A stretch of DNA of 45,148 nt from Burkholderiaceae bacterium (GCA_017992055.1 JAGOPK010000006.1:1-45148); one strand, 5' to 3'. Numbered from the stretch's first letter, positions 1 through 8,380 are shown. Numbers and translations are program-made. Notes: a model not told the origin generated them from the letters alone.

Positions 1-305
1 CCCGCAGACAGCCCGAGCGGTGCCATCCGGGACGCGCATGGGCCTCGATTCCGCCTCGATCCGCCATCGCCCGAGCGCCAGACACTGGCTGGCCCCTCAA
101 CCTGGCCATTGATCAGCGCGTCCCTAGTGCTTGACGTCACCAAAGACGCGGGCGCATGGATCGGCTTATCGCAGCAGGTCAGCGACTGGCTGATGGCCAA
201 CCTGTAGTTGTCCGCACGGCCCAGCACCGGTGTGCTGTGAGGCAGCTCGAACGGCATGCCGTTGATGTGGATGATGGTGCCAGCAGGTACGGTGATCTGA
301 TCCAT
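1..305 (-). CDS. Small phage protein, cut by the left edge
   Basis: An ATG at 305 is preceded by a good ribosome binding site (AGGAG about 6 bases upstream) and the frame stays open to the left edge (101 codons visible). The first 41 residues look like a genuine phage product, starting MDQITVPAGTIIHINGMPFE and continuing with a hydrophobic/polar pattern common in short proteins near phage structural genes. After about residue 41 the composition becomes Arg/Gly/Ser-rich and less convincing, so the gene may be frameshifted or recombined there. It follows the 747-residue virion-type protein after a 166-bp gap. Function is not known. Confidence 0.5.
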   Translation of the reverse strand, partial: MDQITVPAGTIIHINGMPFELPHSTPVLGRADNYRLAISQSLTCCDKPIHAPASLVTSSTRDALINGQVEGPASVWRSGDGGSRRNRGPCASRMAPLGLSA

Positions 306-390
306 CTGTAGCTCCTGGCCTATCGGCCGTTGAAACACCCGTGGGAAATCTTGCTGGGCGTGCGCCTACCGCGCACCTACACTGCTGCCG

Positions 391-591
391 ATGGACGCCG
401 ACACCACCCGCAAGCTCTTGGCGGCCGCACTGACGGTGCCAGTCGCCCAGGGCCTGTGGTGGCTGTCGGACCTACTTGCCCGCGGCCACGCCGAGCGCGA
501 ACGGCGCCGGCGCGAACAGGCGCGAGATCGCCTGTACCGTCGCTGGGTCGAGATCGGCCGCCGCCTGCGGCACCGGCTTCAGCGCCGCTGA
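391..591 (+). CDS. Possible small membrane protein opposite the virion gene end
   Basis: A 66-codon frame on the strand opposite to the rest of the prophage. It encodes a hydrophobic stretch (about residues 9-29) followed by a strongly basic, Arg-rich tail, a layout seen in some small phage lysis-associated proteins. Against it: there is no clear ribosome binding site, and its last 120 bases lie antisense to the end of the 747-residue gene, whose own C-terminus looks protein-like. It may be chance; it is listed because the 306-471 gap otherwise holds nothing recognisable. Confidence 0.25.
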   Translation: MDADTTRKLLAAALTVPVAQGLWWLSDLLARGHAERERRRREQARDRLYRRWVEIGRRLRHRLQRR

Positions 592-2715
592 CGCCTGCAT
601 GCGCTGTGCACCAGTGGTGAGCGGCTTCGTGATCACGTCGTGCACCCAGGGCAGGCCGCCGATGGTGCTGGCGGCGCCGCGGGCCTTGCCGACCAGGCTG
701 GCGATCATCTGCCCCGTGCCACTGGTGTTCGGTGTTGCGCCCTCTGGCACCTGCTTCATGTAGCTCAGCACCCGGCTCAGCTGCAGCAGCTCGTTCGTGC
801 CGTCCTCGCCGAACAGCGCCACCAGCTTGGGCCGGCCAATGCGCACGAGTTCGGCGCTGAAGGCGTTGGCCGCGGCCTTGCCATCGCCGGCCACGTTCGG
901 CCCGAACGCCTTCTGCTGCAGGTGGCGGGCCATCTGCGCAGCCATGATCTGCCGGCCCTCCGGCCCCATGGCCTCACCCAGGCGCTCGATCTCGTTGACC
1001 TTGCCGGTGATGACGTAGCGCTGCACGAACTGGTCGGGCTCCATGCCCTCCACCGCGGCGCGCAGGCCGGGCGTGGCCGCCAGGTTGCGGAAGTTGTCGG
1101 CCGCGAAGCCCCGGGCCTCCTTGGCCAGCTGGGCGGCCATGGCCCCCTCGCCGCTGGTGTCGGCGCTCTGGGTGATCGCCCGCTCCAGAGCCCCGCGCAG
1201 CTGGCCCAGGGCACGCATCGCCGGCTTGTCGGCCGGGTTCGCGTTGGCGTTCAGCACCTTGATGAGCTGCTCTGCGCCGTCGATGGTCAGGCCGCGGCGC
1301 TGGGTACCGCTCATGAGGCCCAGCCCTTCGAACTGCTTGCGGACTGCGGCGGGGATCGCTTCACCGAAGGTCTGCACCGCCTCGGCGTAGTCCTGCGCCA
1401 GACCCTGCAGGGGCACCTCGAGGTCGCGGCCGGTGGCGGACCGGAAGGTATCGTAGGCCGCGCGCACGTTGCCGTCGCGCACCTTCTGCCCGGCCTGGGC
1501 CAGATCGATCATCTGCGCTCCGGCGTCGAAGGGCTCGCCCGCGCCGCGCGCCATGGCACCGAGCCGGCTGTCGATGCCGCGCGTCTGGCGCTGGAACACC
1601 TGCTGCAGCGGCTCGCCAATGCCATCGACGCCGGCCATGTTCACCTCGCGCTGCCACTGCATCGGGTTGCGGGTGAGCTGGCCGCGGGTGGCCGGCAGGC
1701 CCAGAGCGTCGAAGTCCTGCTTGCGCAGCGCCGCGGCGAGGTCGAGCTTCTTGCCCGACGCCAGCGCGGCCTTCACCTCGTCGCCCAGGCGCGAGAACAC
1801 CTGGTCGGGAATCGTGGTTGCGTCGATGCCGTCGTCGGCCAGCTGGCGACGCACCAGCTCTTGCAGGCGCTCAGGCGTCACGTTCACGGTGCGGGTGCTG
1901 CTGCGCCACCGGTCCACCAGGCGGCCGAGCGACTCGCCCAGCTTGCTGACCACCGGCCCCAGCACCGCGCCGCCGGCTGCGCCGAGCGCCACCTGGCCGA
2001 GCTTCTCCGCGGCGAAGTTGTCGCCGGTGACGGGCTGAGTGGCGCCGCCCACTGCACCCGCGACAGCACCGGTGCGGGCCGTGCGCGCCACGCCTGATGC
2101 GATGGGGCTGCCGGGCACCAGACGGCCGACGGTGAGGCCCACGGGCCCGGTCACGTTGCCCAGCAGCCGCATGCCGTCGACGGTCGGCTCGCCGGTCTTC
2201 GGGTCGACCTGGCCAGTGGCGCGCCGAGCTTCGTCGACTTGCTGGTTCGCGCCGCGCACATCCGCCGTGAGCTGGTCGCGCGTCATGCCGCGGATGCCGA
2301 GCACCTCGCCCGCGAAGTCCCCCTTGTAGTCCTCGGGTGCGCCTATCAGGCGGTTGAAGGTCGGCGTGTTGAAGACGTGCTGGTTCAGGAATCCGCCCAC
2401 CGCGTCTGCCGCCTTGTTGAGCGTGTTCAGGTTGCCGTCGCTGGCCACATGCTGCAGGACCTGGGCGCCGGCGTCGATGCCGTCTTTCCCGCCACGAGCC
2501 CACCGCACCGGCGCGCTGGCCAGGTACTGCTGCCGCGGTGTCGGCTTGGCCGCGAATGAACCGGCCGCCGGCCGCAGGTGCGTGATGATCTCGGCGTCCG
2601 AGTAGCCGGATCGCCGTGCGCCCGCTGCGTCGAAGCCAGAGTCCCGGCCCATGAAGTCTGCGATCTCGCTGTCGCTGTAGCCCGCCTTGCGAGCGCCTTC
2701 AACGTCGAAGGGCAT
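472..2715 (-). CDS. Phage virion-type protein with duplicated N-terminal motif (ejection/internal protein candidate)
   Basis: A 747-residue protein of podovirus-like character. Residues 3-21 and 28-46 are two copies of one motif, F-D-(V/A)-x-G-A-R-(K/R)-x-G-Y-S-D-x-E-I. The rest is Ala/Gly/Gln-rich and mostly helical, without transmembrane segments, as in internal virion or DNA-ejection proteins of short-tailed phages. The start ATG follows GGAGATG at a normal distance and the gene begins 3 bases after the preceding gene's stop, indicating co-translation. No catalytic motif (for example a lytic transglycosylase signature) was seen. The assignment as ejection protein rests on size, composition and position and remains an inference. 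Confidence 0.6.
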   Translation of the reverse strand: MPFDVEGARKAGYSDSEIADFMGRDSGFDAAGARRSGYSDAEIITHLRPAAGSFAAKPTPRQQYLASAPVRWARGGKDGIDAGAQVLQHVASDGNLNTLNKAADAVGGFLNQHVFNTPTFNRLIGAPEDYKGDFAGEVLGIRGMTRDQLTADVRGANQQVDEARRATGQVDPKTGEPTVDGMRLLGNVTGPVGLTVGRLVPGSPIASGVARTARTGAVAGAVGGATQPVTGDNFAAEKLGQVALGAAGGAVLGPVVSKLGESLGRLVDRWRSSTRTVNVTPERLQELVRRQLADDGIDATTIPDQVFSRLGDEVKAALASGKKLDLAAALRKQDFDALGLPATRGQLTRNPMQWQREVNMAGVDGIGEPLQQVFQRQTRGIDSRLGAMARGAGEPFDAGAQMIDLAQAGQKVRDGNVRAAYDTFRSATGRDLEVPLQGLAQDYAEAVQTFGEAIPAAVRKQFEGLGLMSGTQRRGLTIDGAEQLIKVLNANANPADKPAMRALGQLRGALERAITQSADTSGEGAMAAQLAKEARGFAADNFRNLAATPGLRAAVEGMEPDQFVQRYVITGKVNEIERLGEAMGPEGRQIMAAQMARHLQQKAFGPNVAGDGKAAANAFSAELVRIGRPKLVALFGEDGTNELLQLSRVLSYMKQVPEGATPNTSGTGQMIASLVGKARGAASTIGGLPWVHDVITKPLTTGAQRMQASAALKPVPQAAADLDPATVQAISRLFAPAPFALGVAAGK

Positions 2716-2718
2716 GGT

Positions 2719-4260
2719 TCATCTCCGGAAGCTGTCGAGGGGAGGACGGCCGCCGGCCTGTGGTGGCGCGCCGGCGGCGGGCTGCTGTGCGCCGGGCGCT
2801 CCGCCACCCATGCGGCCGCGGTAGTAGTCCTGGTAGCTCACACGGCCCGGGTTCAGCGCCAAGCGTCCCTGCTCCTGAGCGCGTGGGTCGAAGATCGGGT
2901 TGGCGTCGACGTACTGCTTCCATGCCCGGTCGGCGCCCCGCAGGTGCCCGTTCAGGTCGGCATAGGCCCGGTCGAAGTCGAGCTTGTCGGCCGACAGCTG
3001 GGCGCGGGCGATCATCGCGTCGGCGATGGCGCGGTTCGTGGATGCCGGCTTGTCGGTGCCGATCGTCGCGGAGGCAAATAGGCGGGCATCGAAGTCGCTG
3101 GTGGCGCCGCTGCCCGGCTCCCGCATCTTCGGCACCAGCCGGTTTGCGATGGCGCGCATCTCGCTGAAGTCGCCGTCGAACGCTCCGCGAACAGCCCCGA
3201 CACCGGACACCGCGTTGATGCCGCCAGTGGAGTTGCCCTTGTTCAGCTCCATGAACCGCTGCGCATCGCGAGCCATGGCCATCTCGCCGTCGATCTGAGT
3301 GCCACGCTCCGCGAACATGCGGTCCATGTTGGCCGCAGCCACCTTGCGCGCCTGGTCTGCCGTCTTCGGTGTCATGCTCGCATACGGGTCGATGTCGGCC
3401 AGCGGGATTCCAAGGGCCACCGCGGCCTGCTGTCGGTTGGCCTGCGCGCCCGGCATCCCGTCCATCAGGTTGAGTTCTGCCAGCGTCTTGCGGGTCTGGG
3501 CGCGATGCTGGTCTGCGCTGGCCGCGCTGGCACCTGCCGTCGCGTAGGACTGAACGGCGTTCGCCTTCTGCGCTCCGGTCTGGGCCGCCACGTAGCCCTG
3601 CCGTGCCGCGTTCACCGGTGCCTGCACGTCGATGGCGCCGGTGTACTGGTCGCCCTGGTAGCCCTCGGGGATCTTGTAGATCGGCGATGCTTTGAGGATC
3701 GCCATGCCCGGGGAGAACGCCGACTTCGGCGCCGTGCCATCCACCAGAGCCCGGGCCAGCGCGCTCTCAAACTGCTGGTTCTGGCCCTTGAAGTAGTCCT
3801 CCTGGCTCTTGGCCGCGGCGCCGATCACCGCCTGGTCGGCAGCCATGGCCTGGGAGATGCGGCTGAGGCCCTCCGGCTTTGCCCAGGTCGGAGTAGGAAG
3901 CACCGGCCCGGCCTGGCCGGCACCGAGCTGGTACTTGTCGATACGACCGGAGTTCAGGTACTGGTCAACGTCGCCGGCCGCATCCAGTGGAGCACCTGCG
4001 GACAGCATGGCGCGGCTGCGAATCGCCCCCGGAGTCTGCAACTCGTTGGAGCGCTCCATGCCGGCGGCCTTGGCCTCCGCTTCGCGCTGCTGAGCGCGCT
4101 GCAGGTCGATCTTGCCCATCGCCGCGGCCAAGCTGCTCAACCTGGCCTGCTCCTCCGCTGCGCCCTGCTGCTCGAAGTGCCGCCCGTTGATGAACGAAGC
4201 GATGCCGCGCGCCAGCCCAGAGGTGGCGCCGGCCAGGATGGGAGAAGACTTGGTTGGCAT
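2719..4260 (-). CDS. Phage structural protein, probable internal virion protein
   Basis: A 513-residue Ala/Gln-rich, largely helical protein. The N-terminus resembles a phage coat- or injection-associated protein, with a short hydrophobic segment near residues 8-22 and a coiled-coil-like region at about 28-70. The C-terminus is Gly/Pro-rich. The start ATG is preceded by AAGGA about 8 bases upstream. It lies directly before the 747-residue gene (3-bp gap), and the pair looks like an ejection-protein pair of podoviruses. No enzyme motif is visible. The 69-bp gap to the upstream gene is where head genes would normally be expected. Confidence 0.55.
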   Translation of the reverse strand: MPTKSSPILAGATSGLARGIASFINGRHFEQQGAAEEQARLSSLAAAMGKIDLQRAQQREAEAKAAGMERSNELQTPGAIRSRAMLSAGAPLDAAGDVDQYLNSGRIDKYQLGAGQAGPVLPTPTWAKPEGLSRISQAMAADQAVIGAAAKSQEDYFKGQNQQFESALARALVDGTAPKSAFSPGMAILKASPIYKIPEGYQGDQYTGAIDVQAPVNAARQGYVAAQTGAQKANAVQSYATAGASAASADQHRAQTRKTLAELNLMDGMPGAQANRQQAAVALGIPLADIDPYASMTPKTADQARKVAAANMDRMFAERGTQIDGEMAMARDAQRFMELNKGNSTGGINAVSGVGAVRGAFDGDFSEMRAIANRLVPKMREPGSGATSDFDARLFASATIGTDKPASTNRAIADAMIARAQLSADKLDFDRAYADLNGHLRGADRAWKQYVDANPIFDPRAQEQGRLALNPGRVSYQDYYRGRMGGGAPGAQQPAAGAPPQAGGRPPLDSFRR

Positions 4261-4329
4261 GTCGATAGTCCTTCGGTCAGGGAAGTCTCGTGCCCATCGG
4301 GATGTGTTTGCACCCTGAGGGCGACGGCT

Positions 4330-4680
4330 TCAGTCGTCAGCGCCGTTCCCGGGCAGCAGGTCAGCGGGTGGTGTCTCCAGGCCGTGCTTGGAGCGCCACT
4401 TCTCCAGCGTCAGGCGAGGGCGCTGGAAGACGAGCGTCAGGACATGGTTGCCGCTGATGGGCTTGAAGAGCTTGAGCGCCTCGACCTTGGCCCGCTCCTT
4501 GAATGCCTCCGACGACTCGCCATCAGCCTGGGTCCACCGGTGCCCGTCGTGCTCGACGAAGATCGGGTCAGTGGCCAGGCCGCGCTCATCGAGCTCGACG
4601 GTGATAACGGGGACGACCCCGCCCAGATTGGTCGCTGTGGCCTCCAGGGCCTCAATGCGCTTGCGGGTGCTGGCTCGCAT
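4330..4680 (-). CDS. Hypothetical phage protein (116 aa)
   Basis: The protein begins with a short basic helix and has a mixed alpha/beta composition with no recognised domain. ATG 4680 is chosen over an in-frame TTG at 4695 because AAGGAG lies about 6 bases upstream of the ATG. The TTG would overlap the end of the small-terminase gene. Its position directly after the terminase small subunit is where the large terminase is normally found, but the length and the absence of Walker motifs exclude a large terminase. Function unknown. Confidence 0.6.
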   Translation of the reverse strand: MRASTRKRIEALEATATNLGGVVPVITVELDERGLATDPIFVEHDGHRWTQADGESSEAFKERAKVEALKLFKPISGNHVLTLVFQRPRLTLEKWRSKHGLETPPADLLPGNGADD

Positions 4681-4691
4681 GGCGCGCTCCT

Positions 4692-5564
4692 TCAAGTGGC
4701 CGACCGCGAGGCTTCCAGGGCAGCCAGGCGGCGTTCCCAGTCCTCGAAGTCGATCAGGTTGCCCAGGGCACCCAGCGCGCTGATCAGCTGGCCGGCCTGG
4801 GACATGGGGATGTCACCGGCTGCAGCTGCAGCCAGGACGGCGCGCCCGCGATCGGCGAGGGTGGCGGTGGAGTCGGCGCGCAGCACCTCGGCCGCGGCGC
4901 CGCTGGCCTTGAACCGGTCGTACAGGCCCAGGTGGCGCGCCAGGCGCTCCATGGCATCGACCTTGGGCAGCAGCTTGACCTCGAAGCCGTCGCGTGTCGC
5001 CTTGACGCCGGCGTAAAGGCTGGCTGCGGCGGCACTGATGTTGCGGGTATCGCGCAGCACCGCCCGGCCCTGGCCGTCGCCGAAGCATTCGGGGCATTCG
5101 GGGTTGGGCGCGCGGCGGCCGTGAAAGCCGACGCCGCCCTGCTCATCGAAGTCCTTGCCGGCCCGGGCTGCTTCAGCACGATCGCGCTCCATCTCGGCCG
5201 GCGTGCGCTGGTAGCGGTGGCCAGCGCCCCAGCAGTGCCGACAGCAGCTGACCCTGAACTCGACGAGCTCACGCGGGTCGGCGGTGAGGATGTTCCAGGC
5301 TTCGGACAGGACACGGCCGGCGTCGATCTCGAGCTTCTGGGCGACCTTGGCGCGGCCGGCAGCCACAGCGGCTTGAACCTGAGCATTTCTGAGCAGCCTG
5401 GCGGCATTGACCTCAGCGGTGTTGCCTCTCGCTGCATACCCGGCCCGCCGATAGGCAGCCGTGGCGTTCAGGTCGACGAGGTACTCATCCACGAAGCGCT
5501 GCTGCTTCGGGGTGAGGGCTGGCGCTGCGCGAGGCGTCCGGGGGGAGGTCTTCTTCTTGGTCAT
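4692..5564 (-). CDS. Phage terminase small subunit with zinc-type cysteine motifs
   Basis: A 290-residue DNA-packaging protein that would recognise phage DNA and recruit the large terminase. Residues 17-75 form the typical N-terminal block of the family: LTPKQQRFVDEYL, then a helix-turn-helix region containing AAYRRAGY and ARLLRN. Two CxxCxGxG-type motifs, at 108-115 (CRHCWGAG) and 157-164 (CPECFGDG), suggest a bound zinc ion. The C-terminal half (about 175-290) is helical. The start overlaps the stop of the upstream helix-turn-helix gene. No large terminase gene follows. Family assignment is confident; the zinc role is inferred from the cysteine pattern. Confidence 0.85.
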   Translation of the reverse strand: MTKKKTSPRTPRAAPALTPKQQRFVDEYLVDLNATAAYRRAGYAARGNTAEVNAARLLRNAQVQAAVAAGRAKVAQKLEIDAGRVLSEAWNILTADPRELVEFRVSCCRHCWGAGHRYQRTPAEMERDRAEAARAGKDFDEQGGVGFHGRRAPNPECPECFGDGQGRAVLRDTRNISAAAASLYAGVKATRDGFEVKLLPKVDAMERLARHLGLYDRFKASGAAAEVLRADSTATLADRGRAVLAAAAAGDIPMSQAGQLISALGALGNLIDFEDWERRLAALEASRSAT

Positions 5565-5860
5565 CAGCTCTCGCTCAGCTTTGCGACTGCCGGAAGACGG
5601 ATCGCGTACTCGCGCTCGTGGACCGCGTACGCCTCAGGGCAATAGCGGGCGAGCAGAGCCAGCACGATTCGGGCATCCGACTCCTTTGGTTCCGATCCTT
5701 CGGCCCAAGCCTGCACAGTGGTGGGTGAGCGCCCGCACGCTCTGGCAACGTCGGACATGGCGATGCCCGACAACATCAGGTCGCGCAGCACGCGGAACCA
5801 GTCTCGACGCCGCTTCACGACGGGCGCGGTGATCGTCTTGGTCCTCCCGCTCCGTCTCAT
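5564..5860 (-). CDS. Small helix-turn-helix DNA-binding protein
   Basis: A 98-residue basic protein. Residues about 28-55 read as a Cro/transposase-type helix-turn-helix (MSDVARACGRSPTTVQAW). The start overlaps the preceding gene's stop by 4 bp and its own stop overlaps the terminase start, so it belongs to one polycistronic unit with the packaging genes. It could be a regulator of late genes or an accessory packaging factor. There is no C-terminal effector domain. Confidence 0.65.
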   Translation of the reverse strand: MRRSGRTKTITAPVVKRRRDWFRVLRDLMLSGIAMSDVARACGRSPTTVQAWAEGSEPKESDARIVLALLARYCPEAYAVHEREYAIRLPAVAKLSES

Positions 5861-6282
5861 CGAACCCCCGAGACGGTTGAGAAGGGCCGGGCCAGCGGCA
5901 ACTGCGGGCTTTGCTGAACCGCGGCACCGGTGGCCAGCGACGGGCGGGCCATGAACGCCTCGAAGCGCCGCGCGCGATCCACCAGCACCGGCACTTCGTC
6001 GACGGTGAAGTGGCTCACCACCTGCGCCGAGAGCTTCAGCCCTCGCGGAGTGATACGGCCGACACGGAAGGCAGCGCGCATCTGGCGCTCGTCACTGAAC
6101 CCCCGTGACTTGGCCAGGCGGATCCACTCGTCTGTGGTGCGGCGCGCTACGCAGCTGGTGATGGTGGACACGCCCAGGCGGTGGGCCTGCTCGGCGATCA
6201 CGCCGCAAAGCAGCAATAGCTCGGCGGGCGTCACGCTTGGCGACAGGGCGCCGGTTGTGGGCAGCGGCGGAAGGATGCTCAA
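5857..6282 (-). CDS. Hypothetical phage protein, TTG start coupled to dnaB
   Basis: A 141-residue protein translated from a TTG whose bases overlap the helicase stop codon (TTGA overlap). GAGGTG lies about 8 bases upstream and supports this start. Extending the frame further upstream gives only a shadow of the helicase. The middle (about residues 17-75) looks helical and could contain a DNA-binding element (RTTDEWIRLAKSRGFSDE), but no family is recognised. It lies between the helicase and the helix-turn-helix gene, overlapping the latter by 4 bp. Confidence 0.6.
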   Translation of the reverse strand: MSILPPLPTTGALSPSVTPAELLLLCGVIAEQAHRLGVSTITSCVARRTTDEWIRLAKSRGFSDERQMRAAFRVGRITPRGLKLSAQVVSHFTVDEVPVLVDRARRFEAFMARPSLATGAAVQQSPQLPLARPFSTVSGVR

Positions 6283-7601
6283 GCTGCACCTCGCTGTCGT
6301 CGTTCGACATTGGAGTTGCTCGGTACCCAGGCTTGGTGCCGGCCGTCGAAGCCCAGCGCGATGCGCACGCGCCTGCCGCCGCGGTTCTTCGCGATCTTGC
6401 ACAGCACCGTCATCGCGCCGCCCGGCTCGTTGCCCATGGGGTGCAGAAGCAGCACCGTGTCGGCGTCTTCCTCGACGGCGCCGGACTCCTTCAGGTGGTG
6501 TAGCTCGGGCTCGCCATCCTCGGCGCCGCGGTTCAGCTGCGACAGCAGCAGCACCGCGATGCCCAACTCCTTGGCCAGGGCCTTGATGCCACGACTGATG
6601 CCTTCGATCTGGTGGTGCCGGCTCTGGCCCTTGACCTGCTCCGCCGCGCACAGCTGCAGGTAGTCCACCACCAGCAGGCACAGCCCGTGGCGCCGCTTGA
6701 CCGCCCGGGCCTTGGCCGCGATGTCCACCAGGCGCAGCGCCGGTGTGTCGTCAAGCCAGACCGGCAGCGTGGCCAGTTCGTCGGCGGCCATCGGCAGCGC
6801 AGACCATTCGTCGGCGAGCAGTTCGGCGGTGGCCAGGCGGTCCATGGCGATGTGGCCGCGGTGCGCCAGAGCCCGGGCTGCTAGCTCGGCGCCGGTCATC
6901 TCCTGGCTGAGCATCAGGCCCTGGTGCGCGTCCCTGCCAAGGTGCAGCAGCACCTGGGTGGCGAGGCTGGTCTTGCCGACGCTGGTGCGGGCGGCCACCA
7001 CCACCACACGGCCGGGCTTCAGGCCGCCGCCGAGGGCCTTGTCGAGCGAAGCCAGTCCGGTCGGCCAGCCCGGGGAACGGTCGCCAGCGGCCACCGCGTT
7101 GACCTCGGCCACGGCCTCGGCGACGAAGGTCGCCAGGGCCTTCGGCTCGCCCCTGCCGGCGGTGCGCTGCAGCTGGGCCAGCGCGGCTTGCAACTGGTCG
7201 ATGGCTGCCTCGGCGCTTGCAGCGCGACCCACAAGGCCAGGCATGCCCTCGGCCAGGTCCAGCAGCGCCCGATGCCGGGCCTGCTCAGCCACCGCCTCGG
7301 CGTACCGCAGGACTGCCCGGGGCGTAACCACGCTGGAGGCCAGATCCTGCAGGTGCTCAAGGTCGCCCACCGCTTCGGCGCCGCCGGTCAACCGGAGGTG
7401 CTCGCACACCGTCTCGGCGTCGGCTGCCTCGTGCTGCGCCACCAGGTCGCCGATTGCCTTGAACACCAGGCCGTAGGGCGCGTGACCGAAGCTGCCGGGG
7501 TCGACGAGGGCTGTGACCTCGGAGTGGGCGGCGTTGTCCAACAGCAGGCACCCGAGCAGCGACTGCTCGGCCAGGAGGGACAGCTTGGGATCGTGCTTCA
7601 T
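6279..7601 (-). CDS. dnaB: Replicative DNA helicase, DnaB family
   Basis: A 440-residue hexameric 5'-3' helicase that would unwind the element's DNA during replication. Residues 5-110 form the DnaB N-terminal helical domain and residues 180-430 the RecA-like motor. Walker A is ARTSVGKTS (204-212), Walker B is LLVVDYLQL (309-317), followed by LLSQLNR (352-358) and the basic CKIAKNRGGR block (401-410) of the family. The start ATG is preceded by GAGGAGGTG and overlaps the stop of the replication-initiator gene by 4 bp. The length is slightly short of chromosomal DnaB (about 460-470), usual for phage versions. Confidence 0.92.
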   Translation of the reverse strand: MKHDPKLSLLAEQSLLGCLLLDNAAHSEVTALVDPGSFGHAPYGLVFKAIGDLVAQHEAADAETVCEHLRLTGGAEAVGDLEHLQDLASSVVTPRAVLRYAEAVAEQARHRALLDLAEGMPGLVGRAASAEAAIDQLQAALAQLQRTAGRGEPKALATFVAEAVAEVNAVAAGDRSPGWPTGLASLDKALGGGLKPGRVVVVAARTSVGKTSLATQVLLHLGRDAHQGLMLSQEMTGAELAARALAHRGHIAMDRLATAELLADEWSALPMAADELATLPVWLDDTPALRLVDIAAKARAVKRRHGLCLLVVDYLQLCAAEQVKGQSRHHQIEGISRGIKALAKELGIAVLLLSQLNRGAEDGEPELHHLKESGAVEEDADTVLLLHPMGNEPGGAMTVLCKIAKNRGGRRVRIALGFDGRHQAWVPSNSNVERRQRGAA

Positions 7602-8380
7602 CGCAGCACCTCCTCGCAGTCGAGGAGAGCACGCCGCGCGCCGGTGTGTTGTTGTCGGCCGTCCCGCAGCTTGGCCCAGTCGTCCCTGACGGCCCCCATG
7701 AAGGCCGCATCCCAGTCGGCGTAGGAGTAGCCGTTCGCTGCGCACTTGCCCTTGAACGACTCAAAGTGCTCGGGCAAGCGGTCATAGCCCTTCTCAGCGG
7801 CCCAGGCTTGCACGCGCGGGCTGATGCTGAATTCGGCGGGCATCGGTTGCTTCTTCGCCTTCTTGGGTTGGGTGGTGGGTGCGGGTTGGCGAGCCTGCGG
7901 CGAGTCGCCTTCCACTCCACTCCTATCCACTCCACTCCTATCCACTCCGGGGGGTGGGGCTCGGCGAGCCTTCGATGAGTCATCGCCGACATTCATTCGA
8001 CGAGCGCTCGTCGAACTGGCTCGGCGAGTGCTCGGCGAATCTTGGGCAGGCGGTGCCGGGTGCTTGTACGAGGGGCGATCGATCTTCTGGTGACGGTCCC
8101 ACCCTGTGACATGCCAGTAGCGCTCGCCGTCTTCAGGGGCCTCGAATTCGCGGACCAGGCCCACCTTCACCAGTTCGGCCACCCACTCGCCGACCTGCGC
8201 GGCGGTGATGTCGTCCATAGGGTAGAGCTCGGCCTTCAGCGTCTTCGGCTTGGCCGGGTGCACACCCTGGTCGTCGCAGAAGTTCCACATGCCGACGAAC
8301 GTGAGGCGAGCATTCGACGAGCACTCGGCGATCTGCTCCGACACCCAGAATTCGGGCTTGATGCTTCGGATGCGGGCCAT
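7598..8380 (-). CDS. Phage replication protein (initiator/helicase-loader type)
   Basis: A 260-residue protein that starts MARIRSIKPEFW, a hallmark of small phage replication proteins encoded next to dnaB. Residues 1-90 look like a winged-helix domain. Residues about 100-165 are a low-complexity, Arg/Ser/Pro-rich linker that includes repeated GVDRSGVDRSGVE. The last 75 residues form a compact C-terminal domain with a DnaT/primosome-like aromatic pattern (DWDAAFMGAVRDDW). The start is supported by GGAAGGGG. It overlaps the helicase by 4 bp, consistent with loading DnaB at the element's origin. The origin itself was not found. Confidence 0.75.
   Translation of the reverse strand: MARIRSIKPEFWVSEQIAECSSNARLTFVGMWNFCDDQGVHPAKPKTLKAELYPMDDITAAQVGEWVAELVKVGLVREFEAPEDGERYWHVTGWDRHQKIDRPSYKHPAPPAQDSPSTRRASSTSARRMNVGDDSSKARRAPPPGVDRSGVDRSGVEGDSPQARQPAPTTQPKKAKKQPMPAEFSISPRVQAWAAEKGYDRLPEHFESFKGKCAANGYSYADWDAAFMGAVRDDWAKLRDGRQQHTGARRALLDCEEVLR
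7911..7948. repeat. Tandem 15-bp repeat inside the replication gene
   Basis: Two perfect copies of a 15-bp unit (7911-7925, 7926-7940) plus 8 bases of a third. They encode the repeated GVDRS linker of the replication protein on the minus strand. Iterated sequences inside phage initiator genes often double as origin iterons, but that is only a suggestion here. Confidence 0.8.

Noticed and set aside
640-2097. Long plus-strand open frame opposite the virion gene
   Set aside because: Composition is that of an antisense shadow (His/Leu/Arg/Gly-rich), there is no ribosome binding site, and the minus-strand frame is clearly phage-like. The plus-strand frame at 3505-5016 fails for the same reason.
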